Source: Lepidurus packardi
Taxonomy: Eukaryota; Arthropoda; Branchiopoda; Notostraca; Triopsidae
DNA length: 64,000 bases
Direction of reading: 5' to 3'
Assembly: GCA_023053545.1 (NCBI GenBank)
Contig: JAKZAN010000047.1
Span: 62,001 to 126,000 of the forward strand
The notes under the pieces are model-generated. The model searched no databases, was not told the origin of the DNA, and saw only the letters and a list, made by a program, of their open reading frames with translations. Shown piece after piece: positions 40,001 to 51,238 of this stretch. The position numbers were made by a program, and so were the translations under genes. Numbering within the stretch: the first letter of the stretch is position 1; each line of letters opens with the position of its first letter.

Positions 40001-40640
40001 AGTCCGTAAGGAATTAATTCAGTCCGTAAGGATTTCATTCAGTCCGTAAGGTATTAATTCAGTCCGTAAGGAATTAATTCAGTCCGTAAGTAATTAATTC
40101 AGTCCGTAAGGAATAAGTTCAGAACGTAAGGAATTAATTCAGTCCGTAATCGATTAATTAAGTCCGTAATGAATTAATTCAGTCCGTATGAAATTAATTC
40201 AGTCCGTAAGGAATTAATTCAGTCCGTATGAAATTAATTCAGTCCGTAAGAAATTAATTAAGGAATTAATTCAGTCCGTAAGGAATTAATTCAGTCCGTA
40301 AGGAATTATTTCAGTCCGTAATTAATTAATTCGTTCCTTACGGAACTAATTAAGTCCATAAGGAATTAATTCAGTCTGTAAGGATTTAATTAAGTCCGTA
40401 ATGAATTAATTCAGTCCGTAAGGAATTAATTCAGTCTTTAAGGAATTAATTCAGTCCGTAAAGAATTAATTCAGTCCGTAAGGAATTAATTCAGTTCGTA
40501 AGGAATTAATTCAGTCCGTAAGGAATTAATAAAATCCGTACGGAATTAATTCAGACCGTAAGGAATTAATTAAGTACGTAAGGAATTAATTAAGTCCGTA
40601 AGGAATTAATTCAGTCCGTAAGGAATTAATTCAGTCCGTA
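37001..40640 (+). repeat. Three tandem copies of a 1.2-kb higher-order unit
   Basis: A variant of the micro-inverted unit with CGTTCC occurs at 37948, 39160 and 40332 (spacing 1212 and 1172). TCTTTAAGG recurs at 38051, 39263 and 40435 (same spacings). AGGTAAGG recurs at 37240, 38452 and 39584 (1212 and 1132). Spacing differences are multiples of 20 or 40 bp from whole-monomer indels near 38220-38340. The 12+8 bp short pair occurs near 37078 and 38310. Non-coding. Confidence 0.87.
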
Positions 40641-41820
40641 AGGAATTAATTCAGTCCGTAAGGAATTAATTCAGTCAGCAAGGAATTAATTCAGTCCGTA
40701 AGGAATTAATTCAGTCCGTAAGGAATTAATTCAGTCCGTAAGGATTTCATTCAGTCCGTAAGGTATTAATTCAGTCCGTAAGGAATTAATTCAGTCCGTA
40801 AGGAATTAATTCAGTCCGTAAGGAATTATTTCAGTACGTAAGGAATTGATTCAGTCCGTAAGGAATAACTTCAGTACATAAGGAATTAATTTAGTCTGTA
40901 AGAATTTAATTAAGTCCGTAATGAATTAATTCAGTCCGTAGGGAATAACTTCAGTCCGTAAGGAATAACTTCAGTACGTAAGGAAATAATTCAGTCCGTA
41001 ATGGATTAATTAAGTCCGTAATGAATTAATTCAGTCCGTAAGGAATTAATAAAATCCGTACGGAATTAATTCAGACCGTAAGGAATTAATTCAGTCCGTA
41101 AGGAATTAATTCAGTCCGTAAGGAATTAATTCAGTCCGTAAGGAATAAGTTCAGTCCGTAAGGAATTAATTCAGTCCGTATGAAATTAATTCCGTCCGTA
41201 AGGAATTAATTAAGGAATTAATTCAGTCCGTAAGGAATAAGTTCAGTCCGTAAGGAATTAATTCAGTCCGTAAGGAATAAGTTCAGTCCGTAAGGAATTA
41301 ATTCAGTCCGTAAGGAATTAATTCATTCCTTACGGAATTAATTAAGTCCATAAGGAATTAATTTAGTCTGTAAGGATTTAATTAAGTCCGTAATGAATTA
41401 ATTCAGTCCGTAAGGAATAACTTCAGTACGTAAGGAAATAATTCAGTCCGTAATGGATTAATTAAGTCCGTAATGAATTAATTAAGTCCGTAAGGAATTA
41501 ATTTAGTCTGTAAGGATTTAATTAAGTCCGTAATGAATTAATTCAGTCCGTAAGGAATAACTTCAGTACGTAAGGAAATAATTCAGTCCGTAATGGATTA
41601 ATTAAGTCCGTAATGAATTAATTCAGTCCGTAAGGAATTAATAAAATCCGTACGGAATTAATTCAGACCGTAAGGAATTAATTCAGTCCGTAAGGAATTA
41701 ATTCAGTCCGTAAGGAATTAATTCAGTCAGTAAGGAATTAATTCAGTCCGAAAGGAATTAATTCAGTCCGTAAGGAATTAATTCAGTCCGTAAGGAATTA
41801 ATTCAGTCCGTAAGGTATTA
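40641..41820 (+). repeat. Transition zone with 140-bp tandem duplication
   Basis: This joins the left-type array to the right-type array. It mixes AATAACTTCAG, CCGTACGG/GACCG and GTCAG units (typical of the left) with AATAAGTTCAG, CTGTAAGG and CCATAAGG units (typical of the right). A seven-monomer run starting with AATAACTTCAG repeats at exactly 140 bp (TAAGGAATAA at 41411 and 41551). Non-coding. Confidence 0.82.
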
Positions 41821-44800
41821 ATTCAGTCCATAAGGTATTAATTCAGTCCGTAAGGAATTAATTCAGTCCGTAAGGAATTAATTCAGTCCGTAAGGAATTA
41901 ATTCAGTCCGTAAGGAATAAGTTCAGTACGTAAGGAATTAATTCAGTCCGTAATCGATTAATTAAGTCCGTAAGGAATTAATTCAGTCCGTAATCGATTA
42001 ATTAAGTCCGTAATGAATTAATTCAGTCCGTATGAAATTAATTCATTCCGTAAGGAATTAATTAAGGAATTGATTCAGTCCGTAAGGAATTAATTTAGTC
42101 CGTAAGGAATTAATTCAGTCCGAAAGGATTTAATTCGGTCCGTAAGGTATTAATTCAGTCCGTAAGGAATTAATTCAGTCCGTAAGGAATTAATTCAGTC
42201 CGTAAGGAACTAATTCAGTCCGTAAGGAATAAGTTCAGTACGTAAGGAATTAATTCAGTTAGTAATCGATTAATTAAGTCCGTAAGGAATAAGTTCAGTA
42301 CGTAAGGAATTAATTCAGTTAGTAATCGATTAATTAAGTCCGTAATGAATTAATTCAGTCCGTATGAAATTAATTCAGTCCGTAAGGAATTAATTAAGGA
42401 ATTAATTCAGTCCGTAAGGAATTAATTCAGTCCGTAAGGAATTAATTCAGTCCGTAAGGAATTAATTCAGTCCGTAAGGAATTAATTCAGTCCGTAAGGA
42501 ATTAATTCAGTCCCTAAGGATTTAATTCAGTCCGTAAGGAATTAATTCAGTCCGTAAGGAATAAATTCAGTCCGTAAGGAATTAATTCAGTCCGTAAGGA
42601 ATTAATTCAGTCCGTAAGGAATTAATTCAGTAAGAAAGGAATTCAATCAATCCTAAAGAATTAATTCAGTCCGTTAGGAAATATTTCAGTCCGTATGGAA
42701 TTAATTCAGTCCGTAAGGAATTAATTCAGTCCGTAAGGAATTAATTCAGTCCGTAAGGAATAAGTTCAGTACGTAAGGAATTAATTCAGTCCGTAATGAA
42801 TTAATTCAGTCCGTAATGGATTAATTAAGTCCGTAATGAATTAATTCAGTCCGTATGAAATTAATTCAGTCCGTAAGGAATTCATTCAGTCCGTAAGGAA
42901 TTAATTCAGTAAGAAAAAATTAGTTAAGTCCGTAAGGAATTAATTCAGTCCGTAAGGTATTAATTCAGTCCATAAGGTATTAATTCAGTCCGTAAGGAAT
43001 TAATTCAGTCCGTAAGGAATTAATTCAGTCCGTAAGGAATTAATTCAGTCCGTAAGGAATAAGTTCAGTACGTAAGGAATTAATTCAGTCCGTAATCGAT
43101 TAATTAAGTCCGTAAGGAATTAATTCAGTCCGTATGAAATTAATTCAGTCCGTAAGGAATTAATTAAGGAATTAATTCTGTCCGTAAGGAATTAATTCAG
43201 TCCGTAAGGAATTATTTCAGTCCGTAATTAATTAATTCATTCCTTACGGAATTAATTAAGTCCATAAGGAATTAATTCAGTCTGTAAGGAATTAATTCAG
43301 TCCGTAAGGTATTAATTCAGTCCATAAGGTATTAATTCAGTCCGTAAGGATTTAATTCAGTCCGTAAGGAATTAATTCAGTCCGTAAGGAATTAATTCAG
43401 TCCGTAATCGATTAATTAAGTCCGTGATGAATTAATTCAGTCCGTATGAAATTAATTCAGTCCGTAAGGAATTAGTTAAAGAATTGATTCAGTCCGTAAG
43501 GAATTAATTCAGTCCGTAAGGAATTAATTCAGTCCGAAAGGATTTAATTCGGTCCGTAAGGAATTAATTCAGTCCGTAAGGAATTAATTCAGTCCGTAAG
43601 GAATTAATTCAGTCCGTAAGGTATTAATTCCGTCCATAAGGTATTAATTCAGTCCGTAAGGAATTAATTCAGTCCGAAAGGAATTAATTCAGTCCGTAAG
43701 GAATTAATTCAGTCCGTAAGGAATAAGTTCAGTACGTAAGGAATTAATTCAGTCCGTAATCGATTAATTAAGTCCGTAAGGAATTAATTCAGTCCGTATG
43801 AAATTAATTCAGTTCGTAAGGAATTAATTAAGGAATTAATTCAGTCCGTAAGGAATTAATTCAGTCCGTAAGGAATTAATTCAGTCCGTAAGGAATTAAT
43901 TCAGTCCGTAAGGAATTAATTCAGTCCGTAAGGTATTAATTCAGTCCATAAGGTATTAATTCAGTCCGTAAGGAATTAATTCAGTCCGTAAGGAATTAAT
44001 TCAGTCCGTAAGGAATTAATTCAGTCCGTAAGGAATAAGTTCAGTACGTAAGGAATTAATTCAGTCCGTAATCGATTAATTAAGTCCGTAAGGAATTAAT
44101 TCAGTCCGTATGAAATTAATTCAGTCCGTAAGGAATTAATTAAGGAATTAATTCTGTCCGTAAGGAATTAATTCAGTCCGTAAGGAATTAATTCAGTCCG
44201 TAATTAATTAATTCATTCCTTACGGAATTAATTAAGTCCATAAGGAATTAATTCAGTCTGTAAGGATTTAATTAAGTCCGTAATGAATTAATTCAGTCCG
44301 TAAGGATTTAATTCAGTCCGTAAGGAATTAATTCAGTCCGTAAGGAATTAATTCAGTCCGTAATCGATTAATTAAGTCCGTAATGAATTAATTCAGTCCG
44401 TATGAAATTAATTCAGTCCGTAAGGAATTAATTAAGGAATTGATTCAGTCCGTAAGGAATTAATTCAGTCCGTAAGGAATTAATTCAGTCCGAAAGGATT
44501 TAATTCGGTCCGTAAGGTATTAATTCAGTCCGTAAGGAATTAATTCAGTCCGTAAGGAATTAATTCAGTCCGTAAGGAATTAATTCAGTCCGTAAGGAAT
44601 AAGTTCAGTACGTAAGGAAATTAATAAAATCCGTACGGAATTAATTCAGACAGTAAGGAATTAATTCAGTCCGTAAGGAATTAATTCAGTCCGTAAGGAA
44701 TTAATTCAGTCCGTAAGGAATTAATTCAGTCCGTAAGGAATTAATTCAGTCCGTAAGGTATTAATTCAGTCCATAAGGTATTAATTCAGTCCGTAAGGAA

Positions 44801-46388
44801 TTAATTCAGTCCGTAAGGAATTAATTCAGTCCGTAAGGAATTAATTCAGTCCGTAAGGAATAAGTTCAGTACGTAAGGAATTAATTCAGTCCGTAATCGA
44901 TTAATTAAGTCCGTAAGGAATTAATTCAGTCCGTATGAAATTAATTCAGTCCGTAAGGAATTAATTAAGGAATTAATTCAGTCCGTAAGGAATTAATTCA
45001 GTCCGTAAGGAATGAATTCAGTCCGTAAGGAATTAATTCAGTCCGTAAGGAATTAATTCAGTCCGTAAGGTATTAATTCAGTCCATAAGGTATTAATTCA
45101 GTCCGTAAGGAATTAATTAAGGAATTAATTCTGTCCGTAAGGAATTAATTCAGTCCGTAAGGAATTATTTCAGTCCGTAATTAATTAATTCATTCCTTAC
45201 GGAATTAATTAAGTCCATAAGGAATTAATTCAGTCTGTAAGGATTTAATTAAGTCCGTAATGAATTAATTCAGTCCGTAAGGATTTAATTCAGTCCGTAA
45301 GGAATTAATTCAGTCCGTAAGGAATTAATTCAGTCCGTAATCGATTAATTAAGTCCGTAATGAATTAATTCAGTCCGTATGAAATTAATTCAGTCCGTAA
45401 GGAATTAGTTAAGGAATTGATTCAGTCCGTAAGGAATTAATTCAGTCCGTAAGGAATTAATTCAGTCCGAAAGGATTTAATTCGGTCCGTAAGGAATTAA
45501 TTCAGTCCGTAAGGAATTAATTCAGTCCGTAAGGAATTAATTCAGTCCGTAAGGTATTAATTCAGTCCATAAGGTATTAATTCAGTCCGTAAGGATTTAA
45601 TTCAGTCCGTAAGGAATTAATTCAGTCCGTAAGGAATTAATTCAGTCCGTAATCGATTAATTAAGTCCGTAATGAATTAATTCAGTCCGTATGAAATTAA
45701 TTCAGTCCGTAAGGAATTAGTTAAGGAATTGATTCAGTCCGTAAGGAATTAATTCAGTCCGTAAGGAATTAATTCAGTCCGAAAGGATTTAATTCGGTCC
45801 GTAAGGAATTAATTCAGTCCGTAAGGAATTAATTCAGTCCGTAAGGAATTAATTCAGTCCGTAAGGTATTAATTCCGTCCATAAGGTATTAATTCAGTCC
45901 GTAAGGAATTAATTCAGTCCGTAAGGAATTAGTTCAGTCCGTAAGGAATTAATTCAGTCCGTAAGGAATAAGTTCAGTACGTAAGGAATTAATTCAGTCC
46001 GTAATCGATTAATTATGTCCGTAAGGAATTAATTCAGTCCGTATGAAATTAATTCAGTCCGTAAGGAATTAATTAAGGAATTAATTCAGTCCGTAAGGAA
46101 TTAATTCAGTCCGTAAGGAATTAATTCAGTCCGTAAGGAATTAATTCAGTCCGTAAGGAATTAATTCAGTCCGTAAGGTATTAATTCAGTCCATAAGGTA
46201 TTAATTCAGTCCGTAAGGAATTAATTCAGTCCGTAAGGAATTAATTCAGTCCGTAAGGAATTAATTCAGTCCGTAAGGAATAAGTTCAGTACGTAAGGAA
46301 TTAATTCAGTCCGTAATCGATTAATTAAATCCGTAAGGAATTAATTCAGTCCGTATGAAATTAATTCAGTCCGTAAGGAATTAATTAA
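41821..46388 (+). repeat. Segment B of the right-hand higher-order array
   Basis: Built of blocks ended by a 12-bp unit. Block starts (GG of GGAATT after the short unit) are at 42398, 43168, 43480, 43832, 44144, 44436, 44969, 45121, 45413, 45725, 46077 and 46389. Most intervals are 152, 292, 312 or 352 bp, all equal to 12 modulo 20. Three recurring block types can be named: X (five plain units, GGTATT, CCATAAGGTATT, AATAAGTTCAG, TAATCG), Y (starts TTCTGTCC, has the micro-inverted unit) and Z (starts GAATTGATTCAG, has CCGAAAGG and TTCGGTCC). Matches B' at 55155-59438 (offset 12757-13050). Non-coding. Confidence 0.88.
42229..42348 (+). repeat. 60-bp (three-monomer) tandem duplication
   Basis: The three-unit run with AATAAGTTCAG, TTAGTAATCG and TTAAGTCC units occurs twice in succession (42229-42288 and 42289-42348). 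The paralogous place near 54660-54720 has it once, so this is a local gain of three monomers. Confidence 0.85.
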
Positions 46389-46996
46389 GGAATTAATTCT
46401 GTCCGTAAGGAATTAATTCAGTCCGTAATTAATTAATTCATTCCTTACGGAATTAATTAAGTCCATAAGGAATTAATTCAGTCTGTAAGGATTTAATTAA
46501 GTCCGTAATGAATTAATTCAGTCCGTAAGGATTTAATTCAGTCCGTAAGGAATTAATTCAGTCCGTAAGGAATTAATTCAGTCCGTAATCGATTAATTAA
46601 GTCCGTAATGAATTAATTCAGTCCGTATGAAATTAATTCAGTCCGTAAGGAATTAATTAAGGAATTGATTCAGTCCGTAAGGAATTAATTCAGTCCGTAA
46701 GGAATTAATTCAGTCCGAAAGGATTTAATTCGGTCCGTAAGGTATTAATTCAGTCCGTAAGGAATTAATTCAGTCCGTAAGGAATTAATTCAGTCCGTAA
46801 GGAATTAATTCAGTCCGTAAGGAATAAGTTCAGTACGTAAGGAATTAATTCAGTTAGTAATCGATTAATTAAGTCCGTAATGAATTAGTTCAGTCCGTAT
46901 GAAATTAATTCAGTCTGTAAGGAATTAATTAGGGAATTAATTATGTCCGTAAGGAATTAATTCAGTCCGTAAGGAATTATTTCAGTCCGTAATTAA

Positions 46997-47024
46997 TTAA
47001 TTAATTCCTTACGGAATTAATTAA
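46997..47024. repeat. Perfect 12-bp inverted repeat, 4-base loop
   Basis: TTAATTAATTCC (46997-47008), loop TTAC, GGAATTAATTAA (47013-47024). The arms are exact reverse complements. It arises where the micro-inverted unit CCTTACGG meets the next AATTAATT. In DNA it could extrude as a cruciform; in a transcript it would be a weak AT-rich stem. A protein-binding or terminator role is not shown. Confidence 0.85.
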
Positions 47025-49358
47025 GTCCATAAGGAATTAATTCAGTCTGTAAGGATTTAATTAAGTCCGTAATGAATTAATTCAGTCCGTAAGGATTTAA
47101 TTCAGTCCGTAAGGAATTAATTCAGTCCGTAAGGAATTAATTCAGTCCGTAAGGAATTAATTCAGTCCGTAAGGAATTAATTCAGTCCGTAAGGAATTAA
47201 TTCAGTAAGAAAGGAATTCAATCAATCCTAAAGAATTAATTCAGTCCGTTAGGAAATATTTCAGTCCGTAAGGAATTAATTCAGTCCGTAAGGAATTAAT
47301 TCAGTCCGTAAGGAATTAATTCAGTCCGTAAGGAATAAGTTCAGTACGTAAGGAATTAATTCAGTCCGTAATGAATTAATTCAGTCCGTAATGGATTAAT
47401 TAAGTCCGTAATGAATTAATTCAGTCCGTATGAAATTAATTCAGTCCGTAAGGAATTCATTCAGTCCGTAAGGAATTAATTCAGTAAGAAAGGAATTAAT
47501 TAAGTCCGTAAGGAATTAATTCAGTCCGTAAGGAATTAATTCAGTCCGTAAGGAATTAATTCAGTCCGTAAGGAATTAATTCAGTCCATAAGGTATTAAT
47601 TCAGTCCATAAGGTATTAATTCAGTCCGTAAGGAATTAATTCAGTCCGTAAGGAATTAATTCAGTCCGTAATGAATTAATTCAGTCCGTAAGGAATTAAT
47701 TCAGTCCGTAAGGAATAAGTTCAGTACGTAAGGAATAATTCAGTCCGTAATCGATTAATTAAGTCCGTAAGGAATTAATTCAGTCCGTAATCGATTAATT
47801 AAGTCCGTAATGAATTAATTCAGTCCGAATGAAATTAATTCCGTCCGTAAGGTATTAATTAAGGAATTAATTCAGTCCGTAAGGAATTAATTCAGTCCGT
47901 AAGGAATTAATTCAGTCCGTAAGGAATTAATTCAGTCCGTAAGGAATGAATTCAGTCCGTAAGGAATTAATTCAGTCCGTAAGGAATTAATTCAGTCCCT
48001 AAGGAATTAATTAAGTCCGTAAGGAATTAATTCAGTCCGTAAGGAATTAATTCAGTCCGTAAGGAATTAATTCAGTCCGTAAGGAATTAATTCAGTCCGT
48101 AAGGAATAAGTTCAGTCCGTAAGGAAATTAATAAAATCCGTACGGAATTAATTCAGACAGTAAGGAATTAATTCAGTCCGTAAGGAATTAATTCAGTCCG
48201 TAAGGAATTAATTCAGTCCGTAAGGAATTAATTCAGTCCGTAAGGAATTAATTCAGTCCGTAAGGTATTAATTCAGTCCATAAGGTATTAATTCAGTCCG
48301 TAAGGAATTAATTCAGTCCGTAAGGAATTAATTCAGTCCGTAAGGAATTAATTCAGTCCGTAAGGAATAAGTTCAGTACGTAAGGAATTAATTCAGTCCG
48401 TAATCGATTAATTAAGTCCGTAAGGAATTAATTCAGTCCGTATGAAATTAATTCAGTCCGTAAGGAATTAATTAAGGAATTAATTCTGTCCGTAAGGAAT
48501 TAATTCAGTCCGTAAGGAATTATTTCAGTCCGTAATTAATTAATTCATTCCTTACGGAATTAATTAAGTCCATAAGGAATTAATTCAGTCTGTAAGGATT
48601 TAATTAAGTCCGTAATGAATTAATTCAGTCCGTAAGGATTTAATTCAGTCCGTAAGGAATTAATTCAGTCCGTAAGGAATTAATTCAGTCCGTAATCGAT
48701 TAATTAAGTCCGTAATGAATTAATTCAGTCCGTATGAAATTAATTCAGTCCGTAAGGAATTAGTTAAGGAATTGATTCAGTCCGTAAGGAATTAATTCAG
48801 TCCGTAAGGAATTAATTCAGTCCGAAAGGATTTAATTCGGTCCGTAAGGTATTAATTCAGTCCGTAAGGAATTAATTCAGTCCGTAAGGAATTAATTCAG
48901 TCCATAAGGAATTAATTCAGTCCGTAAGGAACAGTACGTAAGGAAATTAATAAAATCCGTACGGAATTAATTCAGACAGTAAGGAATTAATTCAGTCCGT
49001 AAGGAATTAATTCAGTCCGTAAGGAATTAATTCAGTCCGTAAGGAATTAATTCAGTCCGTAAGGAATTAATTCAGTCCGTAAGGTATTAATTCAGTCCAT
49101 AAGGTATTAATTCAGTCCGTAAGGAATTAATTCAGTCCGTAAGGAATTAATTCAGTCCGTAAGGAATTAATTCAGTCCGTAAGGAATAAGTTCAGTACGT
49201 AAGGAATTAATTCAGTCCGTAATCGATTAATTAAGTCCGTAAGGAATTAATTCAGTCCGTATGAAATTAATTCAGTCCGTAAGGAATTAATTAAGGAATT
49301 AATTCTGTCCGTAAGGAATTAATTCAGTCCGTAAGGAATTATTTCAGTCCGTAATTAA

Positions 49359-49386
49359 TTAATTAATTCCTTACGGAATTAATTAA
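49359..49386. repeat. Perfect 12-bp inverted repeat, 4-base loop
   Basis: Same stem-loop as at 46997, in the second Y-type block of segment A. Arms 49359-49370 and 49375-49386. Confidence 0.85.
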
Positions 49387-51210
49387 GTCCATAAGGAATT
49401 AATTCAGTCTGTAAGGATTTAATTAAGTCCGTAATGAATTAATTCAGTCCGTAAGGATTTAATTCAGTCCGTAAGGAATTAATTCAGTCCGTAAGGAATT
49501 AATTAAGTCCGTAATGAATTAATTCAGTCCGTAAGGATTTAATTCAGTCCGTAAGGAATTAATTCAGTCCGTAATGAATTAATTCAGTCCGTATGAAATT
49601 AATTCAGTCCGTAAGGAATTAGTTAAGGAATTGATTCAGTCCGTAAGGAATTAATTCAGTCCGTAAGGAATTAATTCAGTCCGAAAGGATTTAATTCAGT
49701 CCGTAAGGTATTAATTCAGTCCATAAGGTATTAATTCAGTCCGTAAGGAATTAATTCAGTCCGTAAGGAATTAATTCAGTCCGTAAGGAATTAATTCAGT
49801 CCGTAAGGAATAAGTTCAGTACGTAAGGAATTAATTCAGTCCGTAATCGATTAATTAAGTCCGTAAGGAATTAATTCAGTCCGTAATCGATTAATTAAGT
49901 CCGTAATGAATTAATTCAGTCCGTATGAAATTAATTCATTCCGTAAGGAATTAATTAAGGAATTGATTCAGTCCGTAAGGAATTAATTTAGTCCGTAAGG
50001 AATTAATTCAGTCCGAAAGGATTTAATTCGGTCCGTAAGGTATTAATTCAGTCCGTAAGGAATTAATTCAGTCCGTAAGGAATTAATTCAGTCCGTAAGG
50101 AACTAATTCAGTCCGTAAGGAATAAGTTCAGTACGTAAGGAATTAATTCAGTTAGTAATCGATTAATTAAGTCCGTAATGAATTAATTCAGTCCGTATGA
50201 AATTAATTCAGTCCGTAAGGAATTAATTAAGGAATTAATTCTGTCCGTAAGGAATTAATTCAGTCCGTAAGGAATTTTTTCAGTCCGTAATTAATTAATT
50301 CATTCCTTACGGAATTAATTAAGTCCATAAGGAAATAATTCAGTCTGTAAGGATTTAATTAAGTCCGTAATGAATTAATTCAGTCCGTAAGGATTTAATT
50401 CAGTCCGTAAGGAATTTATTCAGTCAGTAAGGAATTAATTCAGTCCGTAAGGAATTAATTCAGTCCGTAAGGAATTAATTCAGTCCGTAAGGAATAAGTT
50501 CAGTACGTAAGGAATTAATTCAGTCCGTAATCGATTAATTAAGTCCGTAATGAATTAATTCAGTCCGTATGAAATTAATTCCGTCCGTAAGGAATTAATT
50601 AAGGAATTAATTCTGTCCGTAAGGAATTAATTCAGTCCGTAATTAATTAATTCATTCCTTACGGAATTAATTAAGTCCATAAGGAATTAATTCAGTCTGT
50701 AAGGATTTAATTAAGTCCGTAATGAATTAATTCAGTCCGTAAGGATTTAATTCAGTCCGTAAGGAATTAATTCAGTCCGTAAGGAATTAATTCAGTCCGT
50801 AATCGATTAATTAAGTCCGTAATGAATTAATTCAGTCCGTATGAAATTAATTCAGTCCGTAAGGAATTAATTAAGGAATTGATTCAGTCCGTAAGGAATT
50901 AATTCAGTCCGTAAGGAATTAATTCAGTCCGAAAGGATTTAATTCGGTCCGTAAGGTATTAATTCAGTCCGTAAGGAATTAATTCAGTCCGTAAGGAATT
51001 AATTCAGTCCGTAAGGAATTAATTCAGTCCGTAAGGAATAAGTTCAGTACGTAAGGAATTAATTCAGTTAGTAATCGATTAATTAAGTCCGTAATGAATT
51101 AGTTCAGTCCGTATGAAATTAATTCAGTCTGTAAGGAATTAATTAGGGAATTAATTATGTCCGTAAGGAATTAATTCAGTCCGTAAGGAATTATTTCAGT
51201 CCGTAATTAA

Positions 51211-51238
51211 TTAATTAATTCCTTACGGAATTAATTAA
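51211..51238. repeat. Perfect 12-bp inverted repeat, 4-base loop
   Basis: Paralogue of the 46997 stem-loop in segment A' (offset 4214). Arms 51211-51222 and 51227-51238. Confidence 0.85.

Larger units (their letters stand above)
46389..50602 (+). repeat. Segment A (4,214 bp), first copy
   Basis: Starts and ends at a 12-bp short-unit boundary. It is repeated immediately to the right as A' (50603-55154) and again as A'' from 61143. Shared private markers at offset 4214: TTCTGTCC (46399, 50613), TTAGGGAATT (AGGG at 46931 and 51145), AAGAAAGG (47207, 51421). It contains two perfect 12-bp hairpin units (46997, 49359). A six-base deletion at about 48931 leaves GGAACAGTACG where other copies have AATAAGTTCAGTACG. 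Non-coding. Confidence 0.92.

Noticed and set aside
46997..47024. Intrinsic transcription terminator
   Set aside because: The stem is AT-rich with a 4-base loop and lacks a T-run or an upstream gene.
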